This document shows positions 1 to 11,588 of a stretch of DNA of 64,000 nucleotides, in pieces. The translations under genes and the position numbers were made by a program. The stretch covers positions 2,294,001-2,358,000 of the forward strand of contig MBPM02000003.1 in assembly GCA_001695595.3 (NCBI GenBank), given 5' to 3'. The DNA comes from Plasmopara viticola (lineage: Eukaryota > Oomycota > Peronosporomycetes > Peronosporales > Peronosporaceae). Every line of letters begins with the position of its first letter. Positions within the stretch are counted from its first letter, which is position 1. The notes under the pieces were generated by a model. It saw only the letters and a list, made by a program, of their open reading frames with translations. It had not been told where the DNA came from and did no database searches.

Positions 1-63
1 AAAAATTGGGCGAGTAAAACGCGACCCAATATTACACATGGTCACTGTCACCTGACGGCTCGA

Positions 64-135
64 AGCGCGAGACCGGGATTGAACCAGTGACCATTCGAGC
101 TGCAATCGAACGCTCTACCACTGAGCTACCCGCGC
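64..135 (-). tRNA. tRNA-Cys(GCA), copy 1
   Basis: This is the reference copy, read on the minus strand. The acceptor stem is GCGCGGG/CUCGCGC with one G-U pair. The D stem is GCUC/GAGC, the anticodon stem UUCGA/UCGAA around loop UUGCAGC, and the T stem ACUGG/CCGGU. The discriminator is U73, a known tRNA-Cys identity base. Box A (TAGCTCAGTGG) and box B (GGTTCAATCC) are intact. CCA is not encoded and there is no intron. Confidence 0.95.
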
Positions 136-350
136 GTTCAAATATGCTTGACGCTTTGTGCGGACACAAACCAGTTTGGTTGCGCTACAAAAAAAGCTAC
201 CGCGAACTGTAGGATTGTCGGTTACTGAAAAGTCGAGAGGGTATCTAGCTTCTCTTTTATGGTGTAGAGGGCATACACTACCAGCACAAAAATTGGGCGA
301 GTAAAACGCGACCCAATATTACACATGGTCACTGTCACCTGACGGCTCGA

Positions 351-422
351 AGCGCGAGACCGGGATTGAACCAGTGACCATTCGAGCTGCAATCGAACGC
401 TCTACCACTGAGCTACCCGCGC
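351..422 (-). tRNA. tRNA-Cys(GCA), copy 2
   Basis: Same 72-nt gene as copy 1. The unit starts at 288. The right flank is GTTTAAATATG. Confidence 0.95.
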
Positions 423-637
423 GTTTAAATATGCTTGACGCTTTGTGCGGACACAAACCAGTTTGGTTGCGCTACAAAAAAAGCTACCGCGAACTGTAGG
501 ATTGTCGGTTACTGAAAAGTCGAGAGGGTATCTAGCTTCTCTTTTATGGTGTAGAGGGCATACACTACCAGCACAAAAATTGGGCGAGTAAAACGCGACC
601 CAATATTACACATGGTCACTGTCACCTGACGGCTCGA

Positions 638-709
638 AGCGCGAGACCGGGATTGAACCAGTGACCATTCGAGCTGCAATCGAACGCTCTACCACTGAGC
701 TACCCGCGC
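638..709 (-). tRNA. tRNA-Cys(GCA), copy 3
   Basis: Unit starts at 575. Flank GTTCAAATATG. The variable site to its right is shortened (ATGTGTAGAGCAT), so the next unit comes 284 bp later. Confidence 0.95.
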
Positions 710-921
710 GTTCAAATATGCTTGACGCTTTGTGCGGACACAAACCAGTTTGGTTGCGCTACAAAAAAAGCTACCGCGAACTGTAGGATTGTCGGTTACT
801 GAAAAGTCGAGAGGGTATCTAGCTTCTCTTTTATGTGTAGAGCATACACTACCAGCACAAAAATTGGGCGAGTAAAACGCGACCCAATATTACACATGGT
901 CACTGTCACCTGACGGCTCGA

Positions 922-993
922 AGCGCGAGACCGGGATTGAACCAGTGACCATTCGAGCTGCAATCGAACGCTCTACCACTGAGCTACCCGCGC
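922..993 (-). tRNA. tRNA-Cys(GCA), copy 4
   Basis: Unit starts at 859. Flank GTTTAAATATG. Confidence 0.95.
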
Positions 994-1208
994 GTTTAAA
1001 TATGCTTGACGCTTTGTGCGGACACAAACCAGTTTGGTTGCGCTACAAAAAAAGCTACCGCGAACTGTAGGATTGTCGGTTACTGAAAAGTCGAGAGGGT
1101 ATCTAGCTTCTCTTTTATGGTGTAGAGGGCATACACTACCAGCACAAAAATTGGGCGAGTAAAACGCGACCCAATATTACACATGGTCACTGTCACCTGA
1201 CGGCTCGA

Positions 1209-1280
1209 AGCGCGAGACCGGGATTGAACCAGTGACCATTCGAGCTGCAATCGAACGCTCTACCACTGAGCTACCCGCGC
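1209..1280 (-). tRNA. tRNA-Cys(GCA), copy 5
   Basis: Unit starts at 1146. Flank GTTTAAATATG. Confidence 0.95.
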
Positions 1281-1495
1281 GTTTAAATATGCTTGACGCT
1301 TTGTGCGGACACAAACCAGTTTGGTTGCGCTACAAAAAAAGCTACCGCGAACTGTAGGATTGTCGGTTACTGAAAAGTCGAGAGGGTATCTAGCTTCTCT
1401 TTTATGGTGTAGAGGGCATACACTACCAGCACAAAAATTGGGCGAGTAAAACGCGACCCAATATTACACATGGTCACTGTCACCTGACGGCTCGA

Positions 1496-1567
1496 AGCGC
1501 GAGACCGGGATTGAACCAGTGACCATTCGAGCTGCAATCGAACGCTCTACCACTGAGCTACCCGCGC
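1496..1567 (-). tRNA. tRNA-Cys(GCA), copy 6
   Basis: Unit starts at 1433. Flank GTTTAAATATG. Confidence 0.95.
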
Positions 1568-1782
1568 GTTTAAATATGCTTGACGCTTTGTGCGGACACA
1601 AACCAGTTTGGTTGCGCTACAAAAAAAGCTACCGCGAACTGTAGGATTGTCGGTTACTGAAAAGTCGAGAGGGTATCTAGCTTCTCTTTTATGGTGTAGA
1701 GGGCATACACTACCAGCACAAAAATTGGGCGAGTAAAACGCGACCCAATATTACACATGGTCACTGTCACCTGACGGCTCGA

Positions 1783-1854
1783 AGCGCGAGACCGGGATTG
1801 AACCAGTGACCATTCGAGCTGCAATCGAACGCTCTACCACTGAGCTACCCGCGC
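1783..1854 (-). tRNA. tRNA-Cys(GCA), copy 7
   Basis: Unit starts at 1720. Flank GTTCAAATATG. Confidence 0.95.
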
Positions 1855-2069
1855 GTTCAAATATGCTTGACGCTTTGTGCGGACACAAACCAGTTTGGTT
1901 GCGCTACAAAAAAAGCTACCGCGAACTGTAGGATTGTCGGTTACTGAAAAGTCGAGAGGGTATCTAGCTTCTCTTTTATGGTGTAGAGGGCATACACTAC
2001 CAGCACAAAAATTGGGCGAGTAAAACGCGACCCAATATTACACATGGTCACTGTCACCTGACGGCTCGA

Positions 2070-2141
2070 AGCGCGAGACCGGGATTGAACCAGTGACCAT
2101 TCGAGCTGCAATCGAACGCTCTACCACTGAGCTACCCGCGC
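2070..2141 (-). tRNA. tRNA-Cys(GCA), copy 8
   Basis: Unit starts at 2007. Flank GTTCAAATATG. Confidence 0.95.
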
Positions 2142-2356
2142 GTTCAAATATGCTTGACGCTTTGTGCGGACACAAACCAGTTTGGTTGCGCTACAAAAAA
2201 AGCTACCGCGAACTGTAGGATTGTCGGTTACTGAAAAGTCGAGAGGGTATCTAGCTTCTCTTTTATGGTGTAGAGGGCATACACTACCAGCACAAAAATT
2301 GGGCGAGTAAAACGCGACCCAATATTACACATGGTCACTGTCACCTGACGGCTCGA

Positions 2357-2428
2357 AGCGCGAGACCGGGATTGAACCAGTGACCATTCGAGCTGCAATC
2401 GAACGCTCTACCACTGAGCTACCCGCGC
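2357..2428 (-). tRNA. tRNA-Cys(GCA), copy 9
   Basis: Unit starts at 2294. Flank GTTAAATATG is one base shorter, so the next unit is 286 bp on. Confidence 0.95.
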
Positions 2429-2642
2429 GTTAAATATGCTTGACGCTTTGTGCGGACACAAACCAGTTTGGTTGCGCTACAAAAAAAGCTACCGCGAACT
2501 GTAGGATTGTCGGTTACTGAAAAGTCGAGAGGGTATCTAGCTTCTCTTTTATGGTGTAGAGGGCATACACTACCAGCACAAAAATTGGGCGAGTAAAACG
2601 CGACCCAATATTACACATGGTCACTGTCACCTGACGGCTCGA

Positions 2643-2714
2643 AGCGCGAGACCGGGATTGAACCAGTGACCATTCGAGCTGCAATCGAACGCTCTACCAC
2701 TGAGCTACCCGCGC
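2643..2714 (-). tRNA. tRNA-Cys(GCA), copy 10
   Basis: Unit starts at 2580. Flank GTTTAAATATG. Confidence 0.95.
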
Positions 2715-2929
2715 GTTTAAATATGCTTGACGCTTTGTGCGGACACAAACCAGTTTGGTTGCGCTACAAAAAAAGCTACCGCGAACTGTAGGATTGTCGG
2801 TTACTGAAAAGTCGAGAGGGTATCTAGCTTCTCTTTTATGGTGTAGAGGGCATACACTACCAGCACAAAAATTGGGCGAGTAAAACGCGACCCAATATTA
2901 CACATGGTCACTGTCACCTGACGGCTCGA

Positions 2930-3001
2930 AGCGCGAGACCGGGATTGAACCAGTGACCATTCGAGCTGCAATCGAACGCTCTACCACTGAGCTACCCGCG
3001 C
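2930..3001 (-). tRNA. tRNA-Cys(GCA), copy 11
   Basis: Unit starts at 2867. Flank GTTCAAATATG. Confidence 0.95.
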
Positions 3002-3216
3002 GTTCAAATATGCTTGACGCTTTGTGCGGACACAAACCAGTTTGGTTGCGCTACAAAAAAAGCTACCGCGAACTGTAGGATTGTCGGTTACTGAAAAGTC
3101 GAGAGGGTATCTAGCTTCTCTTTTATGGTGTAGAGGGCATACACTACCAGCACAAAAATTGGGCGAGTAAAACGCGACCCAATATTACACATGGTCACTG
3201 TCACCTGACGGCTCGA

Positions 3217-3288
3217 AGCGCGAGACCGGGATTGAACCAGTGACCATTCGAGCTGCAATCGAACGCTCTACCACTGAGCTACCCGCGC
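3217..3288 (-). tRNA. tRNA-Cys(GCA), copy 12
   Basis: Unit starts at 3154. Flank GTTCAAATATG. Confidence 0.95.
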
Positions 3289-3503
3289 GTTCAAATATGC
3301 TTGACGCTTTGTGCGGACACAAACCAGTTTGGTTGCGCTACAAAAAAAGCTACCGCGAACTGTAGGATTGTCGGTTACTGAAAAGTCGAGAGGGTATCTA
3401 GCTTCTCTTTTATGGTGTAGAGGGCATACACTACCAGCACAAAAATTGGGCGAGTAAAACGCGACCCAATATTACACATGGTCACTGTCACCTGACGGCT
3501 CGA

Positions 3504-3575
3504 AGCGCGAGACCGGGATTGAACCAGTGACCATTCGAGCTGCAATCGAACGCTCTACCACTGAGCTACCCGCGC
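3504..3575 (-). tRNA. tRNA-Cys(GCA), copy 13
   Basis: Unit starts at 3441. Flank GTTCAAATATG. Confidence 0.95.
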
Positions 3576-3790
3576 GTTCAAATATGCTTGACGCTTTGTG
3601 CGGACACAAACCAGTTTGGTTGCGCTACAAAAAAAGCTACCGCGAACTGTAGGATTGTCGGTTACTGAAAAGTCGAGAGGGTATCTAGCTTCTCTTTTAT
3701 GGTGTAGAGGGCATACACTACCAGCACAAAAATTGGGCGAGTAAAACGCGACCCAATATTACACATGGTCACTGTCACCTGACGGCTCGA

Positions 3791-3862
3791 AGCGCGAGAC
3801 CGGGATTGAACCAGTGACCATTCGAGCTGCAATCGAACGCTCTACCACTGAGCTACCCGCGC
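3791..3862 (-). tRNA. tRNA-Cys(GCA), copy 14
   Basis: Unit starts at 3728. Flank GTTCAAATATG. Confidence 0.95.
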
Positions 3863-4077
3863 GTTCAAATATGCTTGACGCTTTGTGCGGACACAAACCA
3901 GTTTGGTTGCGCTACAAAAAAAGCTACCGCGAACTGTAGGATTGTCGGTTACTGAAAAGTCGAGAGGGTATCTAGCTTCTCTTTTATGGTGTAGAGGGCA
4001 TACACTACCAGCACAAAAATTGGGCGAGTAAAACGCGACCCAATATTACACATGGTCACTGTCACCTGACGGCTCGA

Positions 4078-4149
4078 AGCGCGAGACCGGGATTGAACCA
4101 GTGACCATTCGAGCTGCAATCGAACGCTCTACCACTGAGCTACCCGCGC
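4078..4149 (-). tRNA. tRNA-Cys(GCA), copy 15
   Basis: Unit starts at 4015. Flank GTTTAAATATG. Confidence 0.95.
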
Positions 4150-4364
4150 GTTTAAATATGCTTGACGCTTTGTGCGGACACAAACCAGTTTGGTTGCGCT
4201 ACAAAAAAAGCTACCGCGAACTGTAGGATTGTCGGTTACTGAAAAGTCGAGAGGGTATCTAGCTTCTCTTTTATGGTGTAGAGGGCATACACTACCAGCA
4301 CAAAAATTGGGCGAGTAAAACGCGACCCAATATTACACATGGTCACTGTCACCTGACGGCTCGA

Positions 4365-4436
4365 AGCGCGAGACCGGGATTGAACCAGTGACCATTCGAG
4401 CTGCAATCGAACGCTCTACCACTGAGCTACCCGCGC
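4365..4436 (-). tRNA. tRNA-Cys(GCA), copy 16
   Basis: Unit starts at 4302. Flank GTTTAAATATG. Confidence 0.95.
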
Positions 4437-4651
4437 GTTTAAATATGCTTGACGCTTTGTGCGGACACAAACCAGTTTGGTTGCGCTACAAAAAAAGCTA
4501 CCGCGAACTGTAGGATTGTCGGTTACTGAAAAGTCGAGAGGGTATCTAGCTTCTCTTTTATGGTGTAGAGGGCATACACTACCAGCACAAAAATTGGGCG
4601 AGTAAAACGCGACCCAATATTACACATGGTCACTGTCACCTGACGGCTCGA

Positions 4652-4723
4652 AGCGCGAGACCGGGATTGAACCAGTGACCATTCGAGCTGCAATCGAACG
4701 CTCTACCACTGAGCTACCCGCGC
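4652..4723 (-). tRNA. tRNA-Cys(GCA), copy 17
   Basis: Unit starts at 4589. Flank GTTTAAATATG. Variable site ATGTGTAGAGGG. Confidence 0.95.
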
Positions 4724-4937
4724 GTTTAAATATGCTTGACGCTTTGTGCGGACACAAACCAGTTTGGTTGCGCTACAAAAAAAGCTACCGCGAACTGTAG
4801 GATTGTCGGTTACTGAAAAGTCGAGAGGGTATCTAGCTTCTCTTTTATGTGTAGAGGGCATACACTACCAGCACAAAAATTGGGCGAGTAAAACGCGACC
4901 CAATATTACACATGGTCACTGTCACCTGACGGCTCGA

Positions 4938-5009
4938 AGCGCGAGACCGGGATTGAACCAGTGACCATTCGAGCTGCAATCGAACGCTCTACCACTGAGC
5001 TACCCGCGC
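4938..5009 (-). tRNA. tRNA-Cys(GCA), copy 18
   Basis: Unit starts at 4875. Flank GTTTAAATATG. Confidence 0.95.
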
Positions 5010-5224
5010 GTTTAAATATGCTTGACGCTTTGTGCGGACACAAACCAGTTTGGTTGCGCTACAAAAAAAGCTACCGCGAACTGTAGGATTGTCGGTTACT
5101 GAAAAGTCGAGAGGGTATCTAGCTTCTCTTTTATGGTGTAGAGGGCATACACTACCAGCACAAAAATTGGGCGAGTAAAACGCGACCCAATATTACACAT
5201 GGTCACTGTCACCTGACGGCTCGA

Positions 5225-5296
5225 AGCGCGAGACCGGGATTGAACCAGTGACCATTCGAGCTGCAATCGAACGCTCTACCACTGAGCTACCCGCGC
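5225..5296 (-). tRNA. tRNA-Cys(GCA), copy 19
   Basis: Unit starts at 5162. Flank GTTCAAATATG. Variable site ATGTGTAGAGGG. Confidence 0.95.
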
Positions 5297-5510
5297 GTTC
5301 AAATATGCTTGACGCTTTGTGCGGACACAAACCAGTTTGGTTGCGCTACAAAAAAAGCTACCGCGAACTGTAGGATTGTCGGTTACTGAAAAGTCGAGAG
5401 GGTATCTAGCTTCTCTTTTATGTGTAGAGGGCATACACTACCAGCACAAAAATTGGGCGAGTAAAACGCGACCCAATATTACACATGGTCACTGTCACCT
5501 GACGGCTCGA

Positions 5511-5582
5511 AGCGCGAGACCGGGATTGAACCAGTGACCATTCGAGCTGCAATCGAACGCTCTACCACTGAGCTACCCGCGC
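5511..5582 (-). tRNA. tRNA-Cys(GCA), copy 20
   Basis: Unit starts at 5448. Flank GTTTAAATATG. Confidence 0.95.
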
Positions 5583-5797
5583 GTTTAAATATGCTTGACG
5601 CTTTGTGCGGACACAAACCAGTTTGGTTGCGCTACAAAAAAAGCTACCGCGAACTGTAGGATTGTCGGTTACTGAAAAGTCGAGAGGGTATCTAGCTTCT
5701 CTTTTATGGTGTAGAGGGCATACACTACCAGCACAAAAATTGGGCGAGTAAAACGCGACCCAATATTACACATGGTCACTGTCACCTGACGGCTCGA

Positions 5798-5869
5798 AGC
5801 GCGAGACCGGGATTGAACCAGTGACCATTCGAGCTGCAATCGAACGCTCTACCACTGAGCTACCCGCGC
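5798..5869 (-). tRNA. tRNA-Cys(GCA), copy 21
   Basis: Unit starts at 5735. Flank GTTCAAATATG. Variable site ATGTGTAGAGGCAT. Confidence 0.95.
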
Positions 5870-6082
5870 GTTCAAATATGCTTGACGCTTTGTGCGGACA
5901 CAAACCAGTTTGGTTGCGCTACAAAAAAAGCTACCGCGAACTGTAGGATTGTCGGTTACTGAAAAGTCGAGAGGGTATCTAGCTTCTCTTTTATGTGTAG
6001 AGGCATACACTACCAGCACAAAAATTGGGCGAGTAAAACGCGACCCAATATTACACATGGTCACTGTCACCTGACGGCTCGA

Positions 6083-6154
6083 AGCGCGAGACCGGGATTG
6101 AACCAGTGACCATTCGAGCTGCAATCGAACGCTCTACCACTGAGCTACCCGCGC
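6083..6154 (-). tRNA. tRNA-Cys(GCA), copy 22
   Basis: Unit starts at 6020. Flank GTTCAAATATG. Confidence 0.95.
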
Positions 6155-6369
6155 GTTCAAATATGCTTGACGCTTTGTGCGGACACAAACCAGTTTGGTT
6201 GCGCTACAAAAAAAGCTACCGCGAACTGTAGGATTGTCGGTTACTGAAAAGTCGAGAGGGTATCTAGCTTCTCTTTTATGGTGTAGAGGGCATACACTAC
6301 CAGCACAAAAATTGGGCGAGTAAAACGCGACCCAATATTACACATGAGCACCGTCACCTGACGGCTCGA

Positions 6370-6441
6370 AGCGCGAGACCGGGATTGAACCAGTGACCAT
6401 TCGAGCTGCAATCGAACGCTCTACCACTGAGCTACCCGCGC
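6370..6441 (-). tRNA. tRNA-Cys(GCA), copy 23
   Basis: Unit starts at 6307. First unit with the ATGAGCACCG trailer variant. Flank GTTTAAATATG. Confidence 0.95.
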
Positions 6442-6656
6442 GTTTAAATATGCTTGACGCTTTGTGCGGACACAAACCAGTTTGGTTGCGCTACAAAAAA
6501 AGCTACCGCGAACTGTAGGATTGTCGGTTACTGAAAAGTCGAGAGGGTATCTAGCTTCTCTTTTATGGTGTAGAGGGCATACACTACCAGCACAAAAATT
6601 GGGCGAGTAAAACGCGACCCAATATTACACATGGTCACTGTCACCTGACGGCTCGA

Positions 6657-6728
6657 AGCGCGAGACCGGGATTGAACCAGTGACCATTCGAGCTGCAATC
6701 GAACGCTCTACCACTGAGCTACCCGCGC
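6657..6728 (-). tRNA. tRNA-Cys(GCA), copy 24
   Basis: Unit starts at 6594. Flank GTTTAAATATG. Confidence 0.95.
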
Positions 6729-6943
6729 GTTTAAATATGCTTGACGCTTTGTGCGGACACAAACCAGTTTGGTTGCGCTACAAAAAAAGCTACCGCGAAC
6801 TGTAGGATTGTCGGTTACTGAAAAGTCGAGAGGGTATCTAGCTTCTCTTTTATGGTGTAGAGGGCATACACTACCAGCACAAAAATTGGGCGAGTAAAAC
6901 GCGACCCAATATTACACATGGTCACTGTCACCTGACGGCTCGA

Positions 6944-7015
6944 AGCGCGAGACCGGGATTGAACCAGTGACCATTCGAGCTGCAATCGAACGCTCTACCA
7001 CTGAGCTACCCGCGC
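6944..7015 (-). tRNA. tRNA-Cys(GCA), copy 25
   Basis: Unit starts at 6881. Flank GTTCAAATATG. Confidence 0.95.
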
Positions 7016-7230
7016 GTTCAAATATGCTTGACGCTTTGTGCGGACACAAACCAGTTTGGTTGCGCTACAAAAAAAGCTACCGCGAACTGTAGGATTGTCG
7101 GTTACTGAAAAGTCGAGAGGGTATCTAGCTTCTCTTTTATGGTGTAGAGGGCATACACTACCAGCACAAAAATTGGGCGAGTAAAACGCGACCCAATATT
7201 ACACATGGTCACTGTCACCTGACGGCTCGA

Positions 7231-7302
7231 AGCGCGAGACCGGGATTGAACCAGTGACCATTCGAGCTGCAATCGAACGCTCTACCACTGAGCTACCCGC
7301 GC
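7231..7302 (-). tRNA. tRNA-Cys(GCA), copy 26
   Basis: Unit starts at 7168. Flank GTTTAAATATG. Confidence 0.95.
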
Positions 7303-7517
7303 GTTTAAATATGCTTGACGCTTTGTGCGGACACAAACCAGTTTGGTTGCGCTACAAAAAAAGCTACCGCGAACTGTAGGATTGTCGGTTACTGAAAAGT
7401 CGAGAGGGTATCTAGCTTCTCTTTTATGGTGTAGAGGGCATACACTACCAGCACAAAAATTGGGCGAGTAAAACGCGACCCAATATTACACATGGTCACT
7501 GTCACCTGACGGCTCGA

Positions 7518-7589
7518 AGCGCGAGACCGGGATTGAACCAGTGACCATTCGAGCTGCAATCGAACGCTCTACCACTGAGCTACCCGCGC
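7518..7589 (-). tRNA. tRNA-Cys(GCA), copy 27
   Basis: Unit starts at 7455. Flank GTTTAAATATG. Confidence 0.95.
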
Positions 7590-7804
7590 GTTTAAATATG
7601 CTTGACGCTTTGTGCGGACACAAACCAGTTTGGTTGCGCTACAAAAAAAGCTACCGCGAACTGTAGGATTGTCGGTTACTGAAAAGTCGAGAGGGTATCT
7701 AGCTTCTCTTTTATGGTGTAGAGGGCATACACTACCAGCACAAAAATTGGGCGAGTAAAACGCGACCCAATATTACACATGGTCACTGTCACCTGACGGC
7801 TCGA

Positions 7805-7876
7805 AGCGCGAGACCGGGATTGAACCAGTGACCATTCGAGCTGCAATCGAACGCTCTACCACTGAGCTACCCGCGC
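7805..7876 (-). tRNA. tRNA-Cys(GCA), copy 28
   Basis: Unit starts at 7742. First unit with the GTAGACAGC variable site to its right. Confidence 0.95.
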
Positions 7877-8091
7877 GTTCAAATATGCTTGACGCTTTGT
7901 GCGGACACAAACCAGTTTGGTTGCGCTACAAAAAAAGCTACCGCGAACTGTAGGATTGTCGGTTACTGAAAAGTCGAGAGGGTATCTAGCTTCTCTTTTA
8001 TGGTGTAGACAGCATACACTACCAGCACAAAAATTGGGCGAGTAAAACGCGACCCAATATTACACATGGTCACTGTCACCTGACGGCTCGA

Positions 8092-8163
8092 AGCGCGAGA
8101 CCGGGATTGAACCAGTGACCATTCGAGCTGCAATCGAACGCTCTACCACTGAGCTACCCGCGC
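8092..8163 (-). tRNA. tRNA-Cys(GCA), copy 29
   Basis: Unit starts at 8029. Variable site AGTGTAGACAGC. Confidence 0.95.
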
Positions 8164-8375
8164 GTTCAAATATGCTTGACGCTTTGTGCGGACACAAACC
8201 AGTTTGGTTGCGCTACAAAAAAAGCTACCGCGAACTGTAGGATTGTCGGTTACTGAAAAGTCGAGAGGGTATCTAGCTTCTCTTTTAGTGTAGACAGCAT
8301 ACACTACCAGCACAAAAATTGGGCGAGTAAAACGCGACCCAATATTACACATGGCACTGTCACCTGACGGCTCGA

Positions 8376-8447
8376 AGCGCGAGACCGGGATTGAACCAGT
8401 GACCATTCGAGCTGCAATCGAACGCTCTACCACTGAGCTACCCGCGC
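8376..8447 (-). tRNA. tRNA-Cys(GCA), copy 30
   Basis: Unit starts at 8314. The trailer variant ATGGCACTG is one base short. Confidence 0.95.
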
Positions 8448-8662
8448 GTTCAAATATGCTTGACGCTTTGTGCGGACACAAACCAGTTTGGTTGCGCTAC
8501 AAAAAAAGCTACCGCGAACTGTAGGATTGTCGGTTACTGAAAAGTCGAGAGGGTATCTAGCTTCTCTTTTATGGTGTAGAGGGCATACACTACCAGCACA
8601 AAAATTGGGCGAGTAAAACGCGACCCAATATTACACATGGTCACTGTCACCTGACGGCTCGA

Positions 8663-8734
8663 AGCGCGAGACCGGGATTGAACCAGTGACCATTCGAGCT
8701 GCAATCGAACGCTCTACCACTGAGCTACCCGCGC
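8663..8734 (-). tRNA. tRNA-Cys(GCA), copy 31
   Basis: Unit starts at 8600. Variable site ATGTGTAGAGCAT. Confidence 0.95.
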
Positions 8735-8945
8735 GTTCAAATATGCTTGACGCTTTGTGCGGACACAAACCAGTTTGGTTGCGCTACAAAAAAAGCTACC
8801 GCGAACTGTAGGATTGTCGGTTACTGAAAAGTCGAGAGGGTATCTAGCTTCTCTTTTATGTGTAGAGCATACACTACCAGCACAAAAATTGGGCGAGTAA
8901 AACGCGACCCAATATTACACATGGCACTGTCACCTGACGGCTCGA

Positions 8946-9017
8946 AGCGCGAGACCGGGATTGAACCAGTGACCATTCGAGCTGCAATCGAACGCTCTAC
9001 CACTGAGCTACCCGCGC
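8946..9017 (-). tRNA. tRNA-Cys(GCA), copy 32
   Basis: Unit starts at 8884. Trailer ATGGCACTG. Six-A run to the right. Confidence 0.95.
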
Positions 9018-9228
9018 GTTCAAATATGCTTGACGCTTTGTGCGGACACAAACCAGTTTGGTTGCGCTACAAAAAAGCTACCGCGAACTGTAGGATTGTC
9101 GGTTACTGAAAAGTCGAGAGGGTATCTAGCTTCTCTTTTAGTGTAGACAGCATACACTACCAGCACAAAAATTGGGCGAGTAAAACGCGACCCAATATTA
9201 CACATGGCACTGTCACCTGACGGCTCGA

Positions 9229-9300
9229 AGCGCGAGACCGGGATTGAACCAGTGACCATTCGAGCTGCAATCGAACGCTCTACCACTGAGCTACCCGCGC
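9229..9300 (-). tRNA. tRNA-Cys(GCA), copy 33
   Basis: Unit starts at 9167. First unit with flank GTTCAAATACG and CAAACAAG. Confidence 0.95.
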
Positions 9301-9515
9301 GTTCAAATACGCTTGACGCTTTGTGCGGACACAAACAAGTTTGGTTGCGCTACAAAAAAAGCTACCGCGAACTGTAGGATTGTCGGTTACTGAAAAGTCG
9401 AGAGGGTATCTAGCTTCTCTTTTAAAGTGTAGACAGCATACACTACCAGCACAAAAATTGGGCGAGTAAAACGCGACCCAATATTACACATGAGCACCGT
9501 CACCTGACGGCTCGA

Positions 9516-9587
9516 AGCGCGAGACCGGGATTGAACCAGTGACCATTCGAGCTGCAATCGAACGCTCTACCACTGAGCTACCCGCGC
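9516..9587 (-). tRNA. tRNA-Cys(GCA), copy 34
   Basis: Unit starts at 9453. Trailer ATGAGCACCG. The next variable site is T-rich (T8). Confidence 0.95.
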
Positions 9588-9800
9588 GTTCAAATATGCT
9601 TGACGCTTTGTGCGGACACAAACCAGTTTGGTTGCGCTACAAAAAAGCTACCGCGAACTGTAGGATTGTCGGTTACTGAAAAGTCGAGAGGGTATCTAGC
9701 TTTTTTTTAAAGTGAAGACAGCATACACTACCAGCACAAAAATTGGGCGAGTAAAACGCGACCCAATATTACACATGGTCACTGTCACCTGACGGCTCGA

Positions 9801-9872
9801 AGCGCGAGACCGGGATTGAACCAGTGACCATTCGAGCTGCAATCGAACGCTCTACCACTGAGCTACCCGCGC
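9801..9872 (-). tRNA. tRNA-Cys(GCA), copy 35
   Basis: Unit starts at 9738. Flank GTTCAAATACG. Confidence 0.95.
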
Positions 9873-10087
9873 GTTCAAATACGCTTGACGCTTTGTGCGG
9901 ACACAAACAAGTTTGGTTGCGCTACAGAAAAAGCTACCGCGAACTGTAGGATTGTCGGTTACTGAAAAGTCGAGAGGGTATCTAGCTTCTCTTTTATGGT
10001 GTAGAGGGCATACACTACCAGCACAAAAATTGGGCGAGTAAAACGCGACCCAATATTACACATGAGCACCGTCACCTGACGGCTCGA

Positions 10088-10159
10088 AGCGCGAGACCGG
10101 GATTGAACCAGTGACCATTCGAGCTGCAATCGAACGCTCTACCACTGAGCTACCCGCGC
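10088..10159 (-). tRNA. tRNA-Cys(GCA), copy 36
   Basis: Unit starts at 10025. Trailer ATGAGCACCG. Flank GTTTAAATATG. Confidence 0.95.
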
Positions 10160-10372
10160 GTTTAAATATGCTTGACGCTTTGTGCGGACACAAACCAGTT
10201 TGGTTGCGCTACAAAAAAAGCTACCGCGAACTGTAGGATTGTCGGTTACTGAAAAGTCGAGAGGGTATCTAGCTTCTCTTTTAGTGTAGACAGCATACAC
10301 TACCAGCACAAAAATTGGGCGAGTAAAACGCGACCCAATATTACACATGGTCACTGTCACCTGACGGCTCGA

Positions 10373-10444
10373 AGCGCGAGACCGGGATTGAACCAGTGAC
10401 CATTCGAGCTGCAATCGAACGCTCTACCACTGAGCTACCCGCGC
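10373..10444 (-). tRNA. tRNA-Cys(GCA), copy 37
   Basis: Unit starts at 10310. Variable site AAAGTGTAGACAGC. Confidence 0.95.
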
Positions 10445-10658
10445 GTTCAAATATGCTTGACGCTTTGTGCGGACACAAACCAGTTTGGTTGCGCTACAAA
10501 AAAAGCTACCGCGAACTGTAGGATTGTCGGTTACTGAAAAGTCGAGAGGGTATCTAGCTTCTCTTTTAAAGTGTAGACAGCATACACTACCAGCACAAAA
10601 ATTGGGCGAGTAAAACGCGACCCAATATTACACATGGCACTGTCACCTGACGGCTCGA

Positions 10659-10730
10659 AGCGCGAGACCGGGATTGAACCAGTGACCATTCGAGCTGCAA
10701 TCGAACGCTCTACCACTGAGCTACCCGCGC
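10659..10730 (-). tRNA. tRNA-Cys(GCA), copy 38
   Basis: Unit starts at 10597. Trailer ATGGCACTG. Confidence 0.95.
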
Positions 10731-10945
10731 GTTCAAATATGCTTGACGCTTTGTGCGGACACAAACAAGTTTGGTTGCGCTACAAAAAAAGCTACCGCGA
10801 ACTGTAGGATTGTCGGTTACTGAAAAGTCGAGAGGGTATCTAGCTTCTCTTTTAAAGTGTAGACAGCATACACTACCAGCACAAAAATTGGGCGAGTAAA
10901 ACGCGACCCAATATTACACATGGTCACTGTCACCTGACGGCTCGA

Positions 10946-11017
10946 AGCGCGAGACCGGGATTGAACCAGTGACCATTCGAGCTGCAATCGAACGCTCTAC
11001 CACTGAGCTACCCGCGC
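10946..11017 (-). tRNA. tRNA-Cys(GCA), copy 39
   Basis: Unit starts at 10883. Variable site ATGTGTAGAGCAT. Confidence 0.95.
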
Positions 11018-11229
11018 GTTCAAATATGCTTGACGCTTTGTGCGGACACAAACCAGTTTGGTTGCGCTACAAAAAAAGCTACCGCGAACTGTAGGATTGT
11101 CGGTTACTGAAAAGTCGAGAGGGTATCTAGCTTCTCTTTTATGTGTAGAGCATACACTACCAGCACAAAAATTGGGCGAGTAAAACGCGACCCAATATTA
11201 CACATGGTCACTGTCACCTGACGGCTCGA

Positions 11230-11301
11230 AGCGCGAGACCGGGATTGAACCAGTGACCATTCGAGCTGCAATCGAACGCTCTACCACTGAGCTACCCGCG
11301 C
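11230..11301 (-). tRNA. tRNA-Cys(GCA), copy 40
   Basis: Unit starts at 11167. Flank GTTCAAATACG. Confidence 0.95.
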
Positions 11302-11516
11302 GTTCAAATACGCTTGACGCTTTGTGCGGACACAAACAAGTTTGGTTGCGCTACAAAAAAAGCTACCGCGAACTGTAGGATTGTCGGTTACTGAAAAGTC
11401 GAGAGGGTATCTAGCTTCTCTTTTAAAGTGTAGACAGCATACACTACCAGCACAAAAATTGGGCGAGTAAAACGCGACCCAATATTACACATGAGCACCG
11501 TCACCTGACGGCTCGA

Positions 11517-11588
11517 AGCGCGAGACCGGGATTGAACCAGTGACCATTCGAGCTGCAATCGAACGCTCTACCACTGAGCTACCCGCGC
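11517..11588 (-). tRNA. tRNA-Cys(GCA), copy 41
   Basis: Unit starts at 11454. Trailer ATGAGCACCG. Flank GTTTAAATATG. Confidence 0.95.
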